From PCPOR2b sp965220385 (GTDB lineage: Bacteria; Poribacteria; WGA-4E; PCPOR2b), in contig OZ244825.1 in the NCBI GenBank assembly GCA_965220385.1, positions 2,666,001-2,730,000 of the forward strand: a stretch of DNA of 64,000 nt, given 5' to 3'. Below the pieces are notes generated by a model. It was not told where the DNA came from and did not search any database. It saw only the letters and a program-made list of their open reading frames with translations. Of this stretch, positions 6,265 to 14,761 are shown piece after piece (the stretch's first letter is position 1; every line of letters begins with the position of its first letter). Both the position numbers and the translations under genes were made by a program.

Positions 6265-7386
6265 ATGCCAAATGAAAGCCACTATCTACATAAGTCCATT
6301 CTTTTTGGCGGTAATTCCGGTGAATCCCAAAGTTGGGAAGAATACCATAGCCAATGGCAAGACCGCTTGATTGAGCAGGTTTCTTCTGCATTGGAAAAGC
6401 ATCTCAACCAACCGGTAGAGGAAGGAGAGCTAAAAAAGCATCTCTGGATCGAGCGCACAGAAAAAAATAATCAATTGAATAATATTGTTCATGTTCCCGA
6501 GCGGAAAACCAACAAGATACGTCGGCTCTGGGAGGACTTTCAAGTTAAAACTGTGAAGAAGACGCGGGACCTGTTTATACAAAGTATAACCGAGCAGGCT
6601 CATCATATCGGACAGCCCATCCTACCAGATATTTGTATAACGCTAATCTTTCCTACCTCTAGTACAACAAAGGTACTGAGCTATCAGGCGGAAGCTGGCT
6701 TAGTGAAGGTGGATTCCATACTTCGTTTACCATCAGTGACGCTAGACACCAATGTGTTTCTTAATATGAAGCATGGAAAGATGTTGGCTCCAGCGGAACT
6801 CTACAAGAAATGCCCTGTAGATTTAGCCGTTACACAACGAATTCGAGACGATTTGCCACTTAACTCGTCTGATGAGCAGTTTCTTAGGGATAACTATATC
6901 AGGAAGATTCCTTCAATTATGCGTTTTTGTTTCGACAGCAAAAGTAGGCGGTTCTTCTTAAATTCAGAATTTGACAAACCGGGGAGCACCGAGTTTGTAG
7001 AAATGGCTGAATCTATTATTGACGGTTTAAGAAAAACCGGGGAGAATCCTCCAGAATACCTTGACTGGGATCACCTCCACGCTCACTACATGTCTGGAAG
7101 AGATATATTTGTGACAGAGGATAAAAAACTTCTTAAGGTTGGCTGTCAATTAGAAGAATTCGGTATTCGCGTCATGAGATTTGAAGACCTCTTAAGATTA
7201 ATCGAAAACAATGAGATATTGTTGTGCCTAAAGAATCGTCAGGATTCCCAAACCCTGTCAATTCAGATTCAAATAGGAGAAAGAGAAAAGATGAATCATT
7301 TAGCAGACTTTGACTGTGTGAGGGCACTCGACCCCCGAGATCTTCGTGAGGTCATGAAAATAGAATTGGAAAACTTAGATAACTAG
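6265..7386 (+). CDS. PIN-domain protein with unassigned N-terminal region, 373 aa
   Basis: The C-terminal half (about residues 155-340) carries PIN-nuclease hallmarks: the hydrophobic strand plus LDTNVF with the first catalytic Asp, a later acidic position, DWDHLHAHY, and DIFVTEDKKLL with the final Asp before an amphipathic helix. PIN domains are Mg/Mn-dependent RNases found in toxins and RNA processing. The first 150 residues are charged and unassigned, making the protein much longer than a VapC toxin (about 130 aa). No antitoxin-like gene is adjacent. The ATG at 6265 has only a weak ribosome-binding site, and the upstream DNA is highly structured. Confidence 0.7.
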   Translation: MPNESHYLHKSILFGGNSGESQSWEEYHSQWQDRLIEQVSSALEKHLNQPVEEGELKKHLWIERTEKNNQLNNIVHVPERKTNKIRRLWEDFQVKTVKKTRDLFIQSITEQAHHIGQPILPDICITLIFPTSSTTKVLSYQAEAGLVKVDSILRLPSVTLDTNVFLNMKHGKMLAPAELYKKCPVDLAVTQRIRDDLPLNSSDEQFLRDNYIRKIPSIMRFCFDSKSRRFFLNSEFDKPGSTEFVEMAESIIDGLRKTGENPPEYLDWDHLHAHYMSGRDIFVTEDKKLLKVGCQLEEFGIRVMRFEDLLRLIENNEILLCLKNRQDSQTLSIQIQIGEREKMNHLADFDCVRALDPRDLREVMKIELENLDN

Positions 7387-8147
7387 TAGGGAAAGTTAGG
7401 AGGGCAGAATCGTGCACACTTGGTTCTGTAATATCTAGGATGCAAACAAAACCGGAGCCTAAGAATTGACTGTAGTTACCTGCTTCTTAATCCCGATTTA
7501 TCGAGGGAACGGAATCGACCTATCAGGGCGGAGCGCAATGTGTATAGCCCGGGAATCTCTTAAGTTGTTTAGGTTCTGTTGACATTTATGCGCCCCGTGT
7601 CCATGATTCGGTGATAAATATCCAGTGGGAGGGGCTTCCTAGCCCCGATATCGGCTGTCCTCCCCTACATTTTGTGCATTTTGATAACAATTTTCCAATC
7701 TCAATCAAGAAGTGTCTCTAATCTTGTAAATCCTTGAATCCTGCCTGTCCCGCCTGTCCCGATTCATCGGGGACCTATCGGGGAAAATCCTGATTCAGAT
7801 TGCTTTGAATCCCAATTCCCGCATCGGCGCAAACATCCGCGCAATCCGCTGAATCCGTCTAATTCGCGATTCAGACAAACGACACATATCGCCCCACTGG
7901 GACTTTAGATTACTAATTTTTTATTTGCAATCTACTATACCGATATGTTAAAATAATAATTGCATCTGATAAATTGGACATCTGAACCGCCAATAAAACA
8001 GTTACCCTTTACCCGACACCCGTTTAAGCGTTGGATCTAATCCTGTGAATCTTTTAAACCTAAGCCTCCTAATTCAGACAAATACGCGCATCTCCATAGA
8101 CACACCACCTCACAAAAACGCACTAAAACGCACACTCAGATAAAAAA
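7387..8147. other. Intergenic stretch with degenerate repeats, no gene seen
   Basis: It contains family B repeat fragments (CCCGATTTATCG near 7495, and a fuller copy at about 7741-7785), a family A variant (GCGGAGCGCAATGTGTATAG near 7525) and an inverted family A copy near 7880-7905. A small tandem pair of AAAACGCAC units lies near 8114-8133. No reading frame with a ribosome-binding site was found. Confidence 0.6.
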
Positions 8148-8283
8148 TATGTGAGGATACGTGATAAATACGTGAGGATATGTGACATCCGAATAAACAA
8201 ATCCCCTTTAATCCTGCACATCTTAGCAACCGGTTACAAAAATGTGCAAAATATGTGACAATATGTGACATTTTGTGACATCC
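8148..8283. promoter_or_regulatory. Two arrays of helically phased 10-bp direct repeats
   Basis: Array A (8148-8190) reads TATGTGAGGA, TACGTGATAAA, TACGTGAGGA, TATGTGACAT, then CC. Array B (8241-8283) reads AATGTGCAAA, ATATGTGACA, ATATGTGACA, TTTTGTGACA, then TCC. The spacing is 10-11 bp, one helical turn, and both arrays finish with GTGACATCC. This is the form of a cooperative operator or iteron array. It lies directly upstream of the triple-HTH gene at 8322, which could encode its binding protein (inference). Confidence 0.6.
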
Positions 8284-8321
8284 AACCGATAGTCCTTAAA
8301 TCCGAGTGAACAGGAAACACA

Positions 8322-9083
8322 ATGAGCAAAACCAAAAAGAACACAACACCAGAAGCCCTCCCAACAGACGAATTCGTATTGTCCCTCACCCAACAACAGA
8401 CGCAGGCCACTCTACTTTGGGAAGCGACAAGTGAAAACGAAATCGCCGCCGCACTCGGCATTACACCGGAACTCCTTACGCAGTGGAAAAACCTGCCAAT
8501 TTTTCTTGTGGAGATAGCCGATCACCGCTTAGGAATCGAAGCGACTCCCGAAGAAAAACAGGCCGCCGCACTCGTCTTTGCCAATATCTCCTATGCCCAA
8601 ACCGAAGCCATCGTCGGCTTGAAAGAAGGCACCCTAATGGAGTGGGTACAGGAAGACATCCGTTGGTCAGACGACAACGCCTTTAATCTACTACTCAAGG
8701 AGATGAAAGAGGGTGTCCCAAACAAATTCAACGAAGCCCCGGAGCCCGAAGTAGAGAACAAAGCCTTGAATGATGCTCAAATCCGAGCGATACCGCTCAT
8801 CATCGAAGGGAAAACCGATGCCCAAGTCGGTGAGGTACTCGGCAAAAGGAGAGAAACAATCAATCGATGGCGTAACCAAGACAAACTTTTCATCAAGGAA
8901 TTACAGGCAGCCCGTGAGGCGTATCTCGACGCCCAAATCACCACACTGTCCGCCGCCACGCCAAAGGTAATCACCGTCCTACAGGATCTGCTCAATAGCG
9001 AGGACGAAAAAATCAGAATGCAAGCCGCAACCCATCTGCTCAAGGCAACAGCGTTATCAGAACGAATGAAACATGGACTCTAA
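8322..9083 (+). CDS. Multi-HTH DNA-binding protein, phage terminase small-subunit/phBC6A51-like
   Basis: Three similar helix-turn-helix segments are visible: NEIAAALGITPELLTQWKN (about residues 39-57), YAQTEAIVGLKEGTLMEWVQ (about 91-110) and DAQVGEVLGKRRETINRWRN (about 167-186). The C-terminal helical tail (AQITTLSAATPKVITVLQDL and on) is typical of phBC6A51-type HTH proteins and terminase small-subunit-like regulators. The start follows AGGAAA. No portal, large terminase or capsid gene is nearby, so a chromosomal DNA-binding role is more likely than packaging. The phased repeats just upstream are its plausible target. Confidence 0.65.
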   Translation: MSKTKKNTTPEALPTDEFVLSLTQQQTQATLLWEATSENEIAAALGITPELLTQWKNLPIFLVEIADHRLGIEATPEEKQAAALVFANISYAQTEAIVGLKEGTLMEWVQEDIRWSDDNAFNLLLKEMKEGVPNKFNEAPEPEVENKALNDAQIRAIPLIIEGKTDAQVGEVLGKRRETINRWRNQDKLFIKELQAAREAYLDAQITTLSAATPKVITVLQDLLNSEDEKIRMQAATHLLKATALSERMKHGL

Positions 9084-9236
9084 AACGCGAGGAGAAACCG
9101 AGTTTTGAAGAAAAAACTCGGTTTCTGTTGCACTATTTCTTAACATAAACCTCAGACAATAAAGAGGCACCTCCTCAAATATACAAATACAATTCTCCTC
9201 CCGACAAGGACGATCAAAAAATTAGGAGACAAACCG

Positions 9237-10349
9237 ATGTCAGCACCCAACCCCGATGTGTTTATCGGCATCCCCAAAGAAGAGATTGATACCCCGGCAC
9301 TGCTAATCGATGTGGATGTTATGGAAGCCAATATCCAGAAGATGGCGGACTATTTCAAGACGGTCAACGCGGATCTCCGTCCGCACGTCAAGACGCACAA
9401 GACCCCAATTATCGCTCATAAACAGATGGAAGCGGGTGCGATCGGTATGACCTGCGCCAAACTGGGTGAGGCGGAAGCGATGATCCACGCGGGTATCCGC
9501 GACGTGCTCATCGCCAATCAGATTGTTGGGAAGCAGAAGATTGCGCGTCTGATTAACCTTGCCAAACACTCCGAGATTATGGTTGCTGTTGATGATCCGG
9601 ATAATGTCGATCAGCTTTCCGCGGCGGCAGTGACAAAAGGCACCACGTTGCGCGTCCTGATTGAAGTCAACTCCGGCATGAATCGCTGTGGGACAGAGCC
9701 GGGGCAACCAACGCTGGATCTGGCGCGTCACATCCTGCAATCGAAGGCGCTCAAGTTTGAAGGGCTGATGGGTTATGAGGGGCATACCGTCATCACGCCG
9801 ACCTTTGCCGAGCGCAAAACTTTAACGAGCGAATCTGTTGATATGCTGGTTGGGAGCAGACAGTACCTTGAGCAGAACGGTGTTCCCGTGAAGATTCTGA
9901 GCGGCGGCGGCACAGGCACCTATGCGATCACCGGCGCCTACCCGGAGATGACAGAGATCCAAGCGGGGTCTTACGTCTTTATCGACTCAAGTTATCGGAT
10001 GGTCGAGGGTATCGGTGAGGAGTTTGGCTGCGCCCTGACTATGTTGACAACGGTCGTAAGTCGTCCGCAATCCACACGTGTCATCGTCGATGCAGGGGCA
10101 AAGGTGTTGACGAGTGACTCTGGAACACCGCAGCCGGTGGGAATTGAAGGCTTAGAGATGCGGGGCTTATCGGAGGAACACGGGAACCTGACGGCGGACC
10201 CAAGCGTTACGCTCAAGCCCGGCGACAAGATCGAGCTCCTACCAACGCACTGCTGCACAACGGTGAATCTCCATGACCGGTATTACGCAGTTCGCAACGG
10301 GATTGTCGAGGATGTTTGGGAGATCGCTGCAAGAGGCAAATCACAGTAA
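9237..10349 (+). CDS. D-threonine aldolase / D-serine dehydratase-like PLP enzyme
   Basis: Fold type III PLP enzyme with an alanine-racemase-like N-terminal barrel and a D-serine dehydratase-like C-terminal domain. The PLP lysine is expected at K52 in RPHVKTHK. Further marks are SGGGTGTY for phosphate binding and the C-terminal metal site in PTHCCTTVNLHD (H338, C340). Family members cleave D-threonine or other D-3-hydroxyamino acids to glycine plus aldehyde, or dehydrate D-serine. Length (370 aa) is normal, and the start has AGGAG 8-9 nt upstream. It stands alone between repeat-rich spacers, so the exact substrate is open. Confidence 0.85.
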   Translation: MSAPNPDVFIGIPKEEIDTPALLIDVDVMEANIQKMADYFKTVNADLRPHVKTHKTPIIAHKQMEAGAIGMTCAKLGEAEAMIHAGIRDVLIANQIVGKQKIARLINLAKHSEIMVAVDDPDNVDQLSAAAVTKGTTLRVLIEVNSGMNRCGTEPGQPTLDLARHILQSKALKFEGLMGYEGHTVITPTFAERKTLTSESVDMLVGSRQYLEQNGVPVKILSGGGTGTYAITGAYPEMTEIQAGSYVFIDSSYRMVEGIGEEFGCALTMLTTVVSRPQSTRVIVDAGAKVLTSDSGTPQPVGIEGLEMRGLSEEHGNLTADPSVTLKPGDKIELLPTHCCTTVNLHDRYYAVRNGIVEDVWEIAARGKSQ

Positions 10350-10838
10350 CCTGATTTATACCGTTTCTGAATAATTGTATCACATCATTCGGGGACGCTT
10401 ACAAGAAGCTCCAGTTGTTCATTAGTTCACTGGTTCATTAGTTCATTATGGTAAAAATATAATTACTGATACATTTGAATAATAACCACCGGTGCTAGTT
10501 TGCAGCTGTTGATAACGTCAAGCGTGATGCGTGAAACGTGATGCGTGAAACGTGAAAACTATTGGTTCTTCGGTGCCTTTAGCCCCAGCGGGGCGACATG
10601 TTTATAGTACACGGATAAACAAATACCCAAAAGCCCCAGTTTCGAATCCCGATTTATCGGGGAGGAGCGACATGTGCAGCCAAAGGGTAGAACCTAAGAC
10701 GAATCAATGAGCTACCCTAATGAATCAGTGAACGCTTCAACAATGTGGGAAAGACACTCTCACTAAATAGCACCAAAAGTTAATATGTATACCTGTTTGT
10801 ATTGTTCACCATAATCACTCAATGAACTGATTTACGTT
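10350..10838. repeat. Repeat-bearing intergenic region including a second copy of a ~100-bp element
   Basis: The segment from about 10499 to 10605 closely repeats 539-627: both begin TTTGCAGCTGTTGATAACGT, carry GCGTGAAACGT units, and end in the family A core with ATGTTTATAG. In this copy a GATGCGTGAAACGT unit is tandemly doubled. A split family A copy, interrupted by a CCCGATTTATCGGGG module, lies at about 10632-10675. GTTCATTAGTTCA is repeated near 10417-10447. No gene is seen. Confidence 0.7.
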
Positions 10839-11621
10839 TCATTCTTTGAATATATCCGACGTTATCCCAAGTACGCGGCGACGCGGCAGGAGCCGAGATA
10901 GATTCGCGAGCAGATAGTTGACACGCCTTCCCGGAACCACATAATTCCGTCCCTTCAAAAAAGCCCTCAAACCTGCCTCTACCACCGTTTCAGCGGTTTC
11001 CGCTCTGGTCATCCGTGTCACGTCCGCGTTGGCAACATCAGCGAAGTTCGTGGCGGTGTTACCGGGACAGAGCGCGAGCACCGTCAACCCCTGTTCGTGA
11101 TACTCTCCCCAAAGTGATTCTGAGAAGCCGAGAACAAATGCCTTCGTGGCGCAGTAGGTAGCGAGGTAGGGAATTGGCTGGAACGCCGCTGTCGACGCAA
11201 CATTGATAACCCCACCGTCCCCTTTCTCCAACATTGCGGGTAAAAAGAGATGCGTTAAGCCCACCAACGCTTTGATGTTGAGATTCAGCATATCCTGGTA
11301 GCTTTGGTAATCGTATGCAAGGAAAGGTCCGCACATTCCGAAACCGGCATTATTTATCAGCACATCAACTGAGAGCGACGCAGCTTGGACCTGTTCCCAT
11401 AACTGTTGCGGGGTATCCGGTTGGCTGAGATCTCCGGGAAACACATCGACTTGGATTGCGTGTCTTTCCGACAACTCCTCGGCCATCTGATGGAGCTTAT
11501 CCTCTGATCGCGCCGTCAGGATTAAATTAGCCCCTCGATCTGCAAGGTTACGGGCAAAGGCTTCGCCAATACCGGATGAAGCACCGGTGACCAAGACAGT
11601 TGCGCCTTTGAAAGATTTCAT
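10839..11621 (-). CDS. Short-chain dehydrogenase/reductase (SDR)
   Basis: Classical SDR of 260 aa. The cofactor motif TGASSGIG is at residues 12-19, NNAG at 90-93 and the catalytic triad is S143, Y156, K160 (YCATK). The sequence PGNTATNF after the active site and the Arg-rich C-terminal helix (NLSRLLPRRR) resemble the DltE/YqjQ-type oxidoreductases, some of which are membrane-associated. Substrate cannot be deduced. It is separated by about 210 bp of repeat DNA from the dehydrogenase gene upstream on the same strand, so is probably transcribed alone. Confidence 0.85.
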   Translation of the reverse strand: MKSFKGATVLVTGASSGIGEAFARNLADRGANLILTARSEDKLHQMAEELSERHAIQVDVFPGDLSQPDTPQQLWEQVQAASLSVDVLINNAGFGMCGPFLAYDYQSYQDMLNLNIKALVGLTHLFLPAMLEKGDGGVINVASTAAFQPIPYLATYCATKAFVLGFSESLWGEYHEQGLTVLALCPGNTATNFADVANADVTRMTRAETAETVVEAGLRAFLKGRNYVVPGRRVNYLLANLSRLLPRRRVLGITSDIFKE

Positions 11622-11689
11622 CGTTGTGTTCCCAAACTATAGTGGATCTTAGAATTAATGAGACACTCCAAACCGAACCGCATTGCCCC

Positions 11690-11790
11690 CAACCCCGGTA
11701 GGTGCGGTTTCTAACCGCACCGCATCCCGATGAATCGGGATAAATCGGGATCCCGACCTGTCGGGAAAAACAGCGCCTACCATACACGAA
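11690..11790. repeat. Intergenic repeat with GTAGGTGCGGTTTC-type palindrome
   Basis: GGTAGGTGCGGTTTCTAACC with adjoining GCACCGCA, then CCCGATGAATCGGGAT modules, then AAACAGCGCCTACC closing the element in inverted orientation. The same GTAGGYGCNGTTTCYAAC core appears inside the coding minisatellite at 15478-15807. Confidence 0.6.
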
Positions 11791-11834
11791 GAGCGAAAGC
11801 GTCTATCTGTTTTTAGGATTTACTATAATTACTG

Positions 11835-12842
11835 TTATTGAGCGAGTGCGGTTGCGCGAAGGGTTGGACTACTCAAAACCTCTGGATTCACCACCGACTC
11901 AGGCATCTGTCCTGTTAGAACCCTTGCAACCTCTGCTGCGGCTGTCACCTCAAGGTCATAGGTCGACTCTTCAGAGGTAAACGCGGCGTGGGGGGTCAGG
12001 ACCGCATTGTCCAGCGTAAGTAGTGGATCGTGGGGCTGCGGAGGTTCTTCCACGAAAACATCCAATCCTGCTCCTGCAATCTCCCCGGTCGTGAGTGCGT
12101 TGTACAGCGCAGTCGGTTCAATGATCCCGCCCCGGGAGGTATTGAGGACGTAGGCTGTCGGTTTCATCCGACGGAATGCGTCTTTATCCAACAGGTCCTG
12201 TGTCTCAGGGGTCAGCGGTGCGTGGATGGTGATATAATCCGACTCCGCCAAAAGTTCAGGGAAATCGACCAACGTTACCCCATGTTCGTCCGCCATCTCC
12301 TGAGTGGCTCGTGGCGAGTATACCAAGACCTCCAGCCCGAATGCCTTCGCCTTCGGTACAATTGCCTTCCCAATCTTTCCCAATCCGATGATGCCCAACT
12401 TCTGCCCACGAATCCGGCGCATTGGGGGACCCACATCTCGCGTCCAACCACCGCTTCTCATGGTTCGATCAAGTAAGCTAATTTTCCGCGCACACGCCAG
12501 CAGCAACGCCATTGTGTGATCAGAAACTTCGTCAATACAGTATGCAGGCACATTTGTTACAACCATTCCGAGAGCGGTCGCGGTTTCTACATCGATGTTA
12601 TCCAACCCAATCCCACATCGACCGATGACCTTGCACTGTTGGGCGGCCTCGACAACCGCTGTAGTCACATTGAGCCAGCAGGTAAGGATACCGTCGACCT
12701 GAGGTGCTAACTCGATAAATTCTTCCTCTGTTCCACTCTCCGCTACAATTAGTTCCGCACCGATCTCTCCTAAGACCCCTCGCTCCGGTTCGACGGAGGG
12801 CCACGCATAGTCCGTCATCATTACTTTATATTTATAAGACAT
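11835..12842 (-). CDS. D-isomer-specific 2-hydroxyacid dehydrogenase (SerA-like)
   Basis: NAD-dependent dehydrogenase of the D-2-hydroxyacid family, 335 aa. The Rossmann motif GLGKIG is at residues 153-158 with the aspartate-like position replaced, followed by the catalytic R237 (NTSRGG), E266 (FVEEPP) and H285 (TPHAAF). It lacks the C-terminal ACT/ASB domains of full-length phosphoglycerate dehydrogenase, so it belongs with the short glyoxylate/hydroxypyruvate-reductase and PGDH-like forms. The start follows GAAAGGA. The physiological 2-hydroxyacid is not evident from the neighbours. Confidence 0.85.
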   Translation of the reverse strand: MSYKYKVMMTDYAWPSVEPERGVLGEIGAELIVAESGTEEEFIELAPQVDGILTCWLNVTTAVVEAAQQCKVIGRCGIGLDNIDVETATALGMVVTNVPAYCIDEVSDHTMALLLACARKISLLDRTMRSGGWTRDVGPPMRRIRGQKLGIIGLGKIGKAIVPKAKAFGLEVLVYSPRATQEMADEHGVTLVDFPELLAESDYITIHAPLTPETQDLLDKDAFRRMKPTAYVLNTSRGGIIEPTALYNALTTGEIAGAGLDVFVEEPPQPHDPLLTLDNAVLTPHAAFTSEESTYDLEVTAAAEVARVLTGQMPESVVNPEVLSSPTLRATALAQ

Positions 12843-12862
12843 AATGGTGTATCCTTTCTTGT

Positions 12863-13064
12863 ATAGGAGTTACGCACTTGAGTTTGTAGGAGCGTAATTC
12901 ATTGCGCATCAGGACGTAAGAGGGGCATCCCTGCCCCGATACCCCGATGAATCGGGCAACTACAATAGATGCGCCATCAAGAAGTTCGTAGTGAACAACT
13001 CTCGGACTCTCGGAACGGAGGATCGTTGTCCACTACTGAAGTGCGTAAGTCCTACTCTTTACCT
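12863..13064. mobile_element. MITE-like element with imperfect terminal inverted repeats
   Basis: The left end TATAGGAGTTACGCACTTGAG and the right end CTGAAGTGCGTAAGTCCTAC are imperfect inverted repeats of about 20 bp enclosing about 160 bp without coding capacity. A lone related end, AGTAGGACTTACGCA, lies near 721-735. The element contains GATGAATCGGGC fragments and CTCGGACTCTCGGAACGGAG (13001-13020), which recurs at 18352-18371. No clear target duplication was found. Confidence 0.45.
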
Positions 13065-13150
13065 GAAACAAATACTTCGTAGAATTAGATTATACCATAA
13101 CACACAAGAACGATAAAGAAAACAATCGTGAGGATACATTTTCTATTCAC

Positions 13151-13179
13151 TTGAAAAGGTTCTTGCTTTGTGGTATTAT
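13151..13179 (+). promoter_or_regulatory. Predicted sigma70 promoter
   Basis: TTGAAA (13151-13156), a 17-bp spacer, then TATTAT (13174-13179). Transcription would begin near 13186, which supports the ATG at 13227 rather than 13188 as start of the next gene. Confidence 0.6.
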
Positions 13180-13226
13180 GCTGAAAATTGCCAATATCAA
13201 TCAATACTTTATCTTGGAGGTTTATC

Positions 13227-14012
13227 ATGGGAAATTCGGCGGTTCTACCTGAAGATTTCGGAGATTATCTCACCATCCAAAACGCATCACAACGATTTAC
13301 AGAAGCATCGGAAGTAGCCCAAAAAGTTACCGCAGCCGGAGTTCAACTGCATCCTAACCTGGATCATGCTGCAATCTTTTGTGACCCGCCGTATATCGTT
13401 GCGGGCCCATTAAAGCAACTCGGTTATATCTCCGGTTGGGATGCCCGTTGCTATCCCTCGCCGGTCGATGAGTGCGACTACATCAACGTTTCGGCAAGGT
13501 TACCAGAGGACAGTACAGAACGAGGCAAAGGTTGGTTCGATTATGTCGCAGTTGTCCACCCCGTTGACAACCAAGCCCTGGATCACATGCTAAGTCAGGG
13601 GTACGGTAACCCGTTCATCCACCATTTAACGTGGGGCATTGTCCCACCGGAACGTAACGGTAAGAGCGATTTCGACTACGCGGGTCAGGTGGTACGTTTC
13701 ATGGTCAGTACCCGAACGGTGATCGCAGATGCCATAGGCGACGAACCCGGCACACTGGTTATCGCATTGCCCCAGGAGGTGATAGATCACCCCGATTTCG
13801 CTGACACGGTTCCGACATGGGTCGATGGATTAGACGCAGATCAGTATCAGGTCGAGTCGATGCAGGGCGGCGGATTCTTAATTCAGTTTTTCGTGTTGAC
13901 CGGCGGAAGAATTGAAGTTGCACTGCGATCTGAAACAACGCAGACATTTAATCCCAAGAGCGTCCACAAGATCTCCAAAGATGAAATCAGCGCGATTCAG
14001 GATGATGCATAA
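13227..14012 (+). CDS. Conserved-looking protein of unknown function, 261 aa
   Basis: The ATG at 13227 has TTGGAGG 8 nt upstream and lies 40 nt after a predicted transcription start. No family is recognised. Around residues 45-140 there are several His and acidic residues in mixed beta/alpha context (LDHAAIFCD, FDYVAVVHPVD, NPFIHHLTWGI), which could be a metal-binding vicinal-oxygen-chelate-like fold, but this is only a suggestion. It is followed after 19 bp by the ThuA gene and probably forms an operon with it. Confidence 0.6.
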   Translation: MGNSAVLPEDFGDYLTIQNASQRFTEASEVAQKVTAAGVQLHPNLDHAAIFCDPPYIVAGPLKQLGYISGWDARCYPSPVDECDYINVSARLPEDSTERGKGWFDYVAVVHPVDNQALDHMLSQGYGNPFIHHLTWGIVPPERNGKSDFDYAGQVVRFMVSTRTVIADAIGDEPGTLVIALPQEVIDHPDFADTVPTWVDGLDADQYQVESMQGGGFLIQFFVLTGGRIEVALRSETTQTFNPKSVHKISKDEISAIQDDA

Positions 14013-14031
14013 ACGGCAAAGGAAAAATCAG

Positions 14032-14760
14032 ATGAGCAAACCGATTCGAGTCACTGTTTGGAATGAATATCGCCACGAAAAAACCAACGAGCAGATTGGG
14101 CAGATCTACCCCGACGGCATGCACAACGCAATCGGAAACTACTTAAAAGAGCAACCGGGGTTTGAGGTGCACACGGCGACGTTGGATGAGCCAGAACATG
14201 GTCTGACAGAAGCGGTCCTTGCCGAAACAGATGTCATAATTTGGTGGGGACACGGGGCGCATGGAGAGGTCGCGGACGAGGTTGTTGACAGAATGCACGC
14301 CCGTATCCTTGATGGCATGGGCTTAATCTGCTTACATTCGTCTCACTACTCCAAGATCTTTACCAAGCTGATGGGAACATCGTGCAGCCTCAAATGGCGG
14401 GAATCGGGCGAGAAAGAGCGGCTCTGGGTCATAGAGCATGGCCACCCAATTGTGGAAGGGATAGGCGAGTATTTTGAGATTGAGCACGCAGAAATGTACG
14501 GTGAGCCTTTCGATATTCCTGAACCGGACACGCTGATTTTTGTCAGTTGGTTCCCGGGCGGCGAGGTATTCCGCAGCGGCTGTTGTTATCTCCGCGGCAA
14601 AGGAAAGATATTTTATTTTCGACCGGGACACGAAACCTATCCAATCTACCACAATCCAGACGTTCTGCGCGTGATTGCCAATGCAGCGGGTTGGGCTGCA
14701 CCGGTTGATGGACCACAACCTGTTTTTGGACATTCACAACCGATAGAAAGTTTGGAATAG
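14032..14760 (+). CDS. ThuA-like (trehalose utilization / glutamine amidotransferase-fold) protein
   Basis: 242 aa with the ThuA signature: VTVWNEYRHEK at the N-terminus, IIWWGHGAHGEV, LICLHSSHYSKIF in the position of the class I amidotransferase nucleophile loop, and YFRPGHETYPIY near the end. The loop has no catalytic Cys, as is usual in ThuA proteins. ThuA members act in disaccharide catabolism, with a 3-keto-sugar role suggested for the family. The start at 14032 has AAAGGAAAA upstream. An in-frame start at 13912 would overlap the preceding gene and is less likely. The gene ends 2 bp before the convergent TIGR03032 gene. Confidence 0.85.
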   Translation: MSKPIRVTVWNEYRHEKTNEQIGQIYPDGMHNAIGNYLKEQPGFEVHTATLDEPEHGLTEAVLAETDVIIWWGHGAHGEVADEVVDRMHARILDGMGLICLHSSHYSKIFTKLMGTSCSLKWRESGEKERLWVIEHGHPIVEGIGEYFEIEHAEMYGEPFDIPEPDTLIFVSWFPGGEVFRSGCCYLRGKGKIFYFRPGHETYPIYHNPDVLRVIANAAGWAAPVDGPQPVFGHSQPIESLE

Positions 14761-14761
14761 A

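Noticed and set aside
8322..9083. Prophage terminase small subunit as evidence of a prophage
   Set aside because: No other phage structural or packaging gene is found in the flanks; the HTH similarity alone does not support a prophage.
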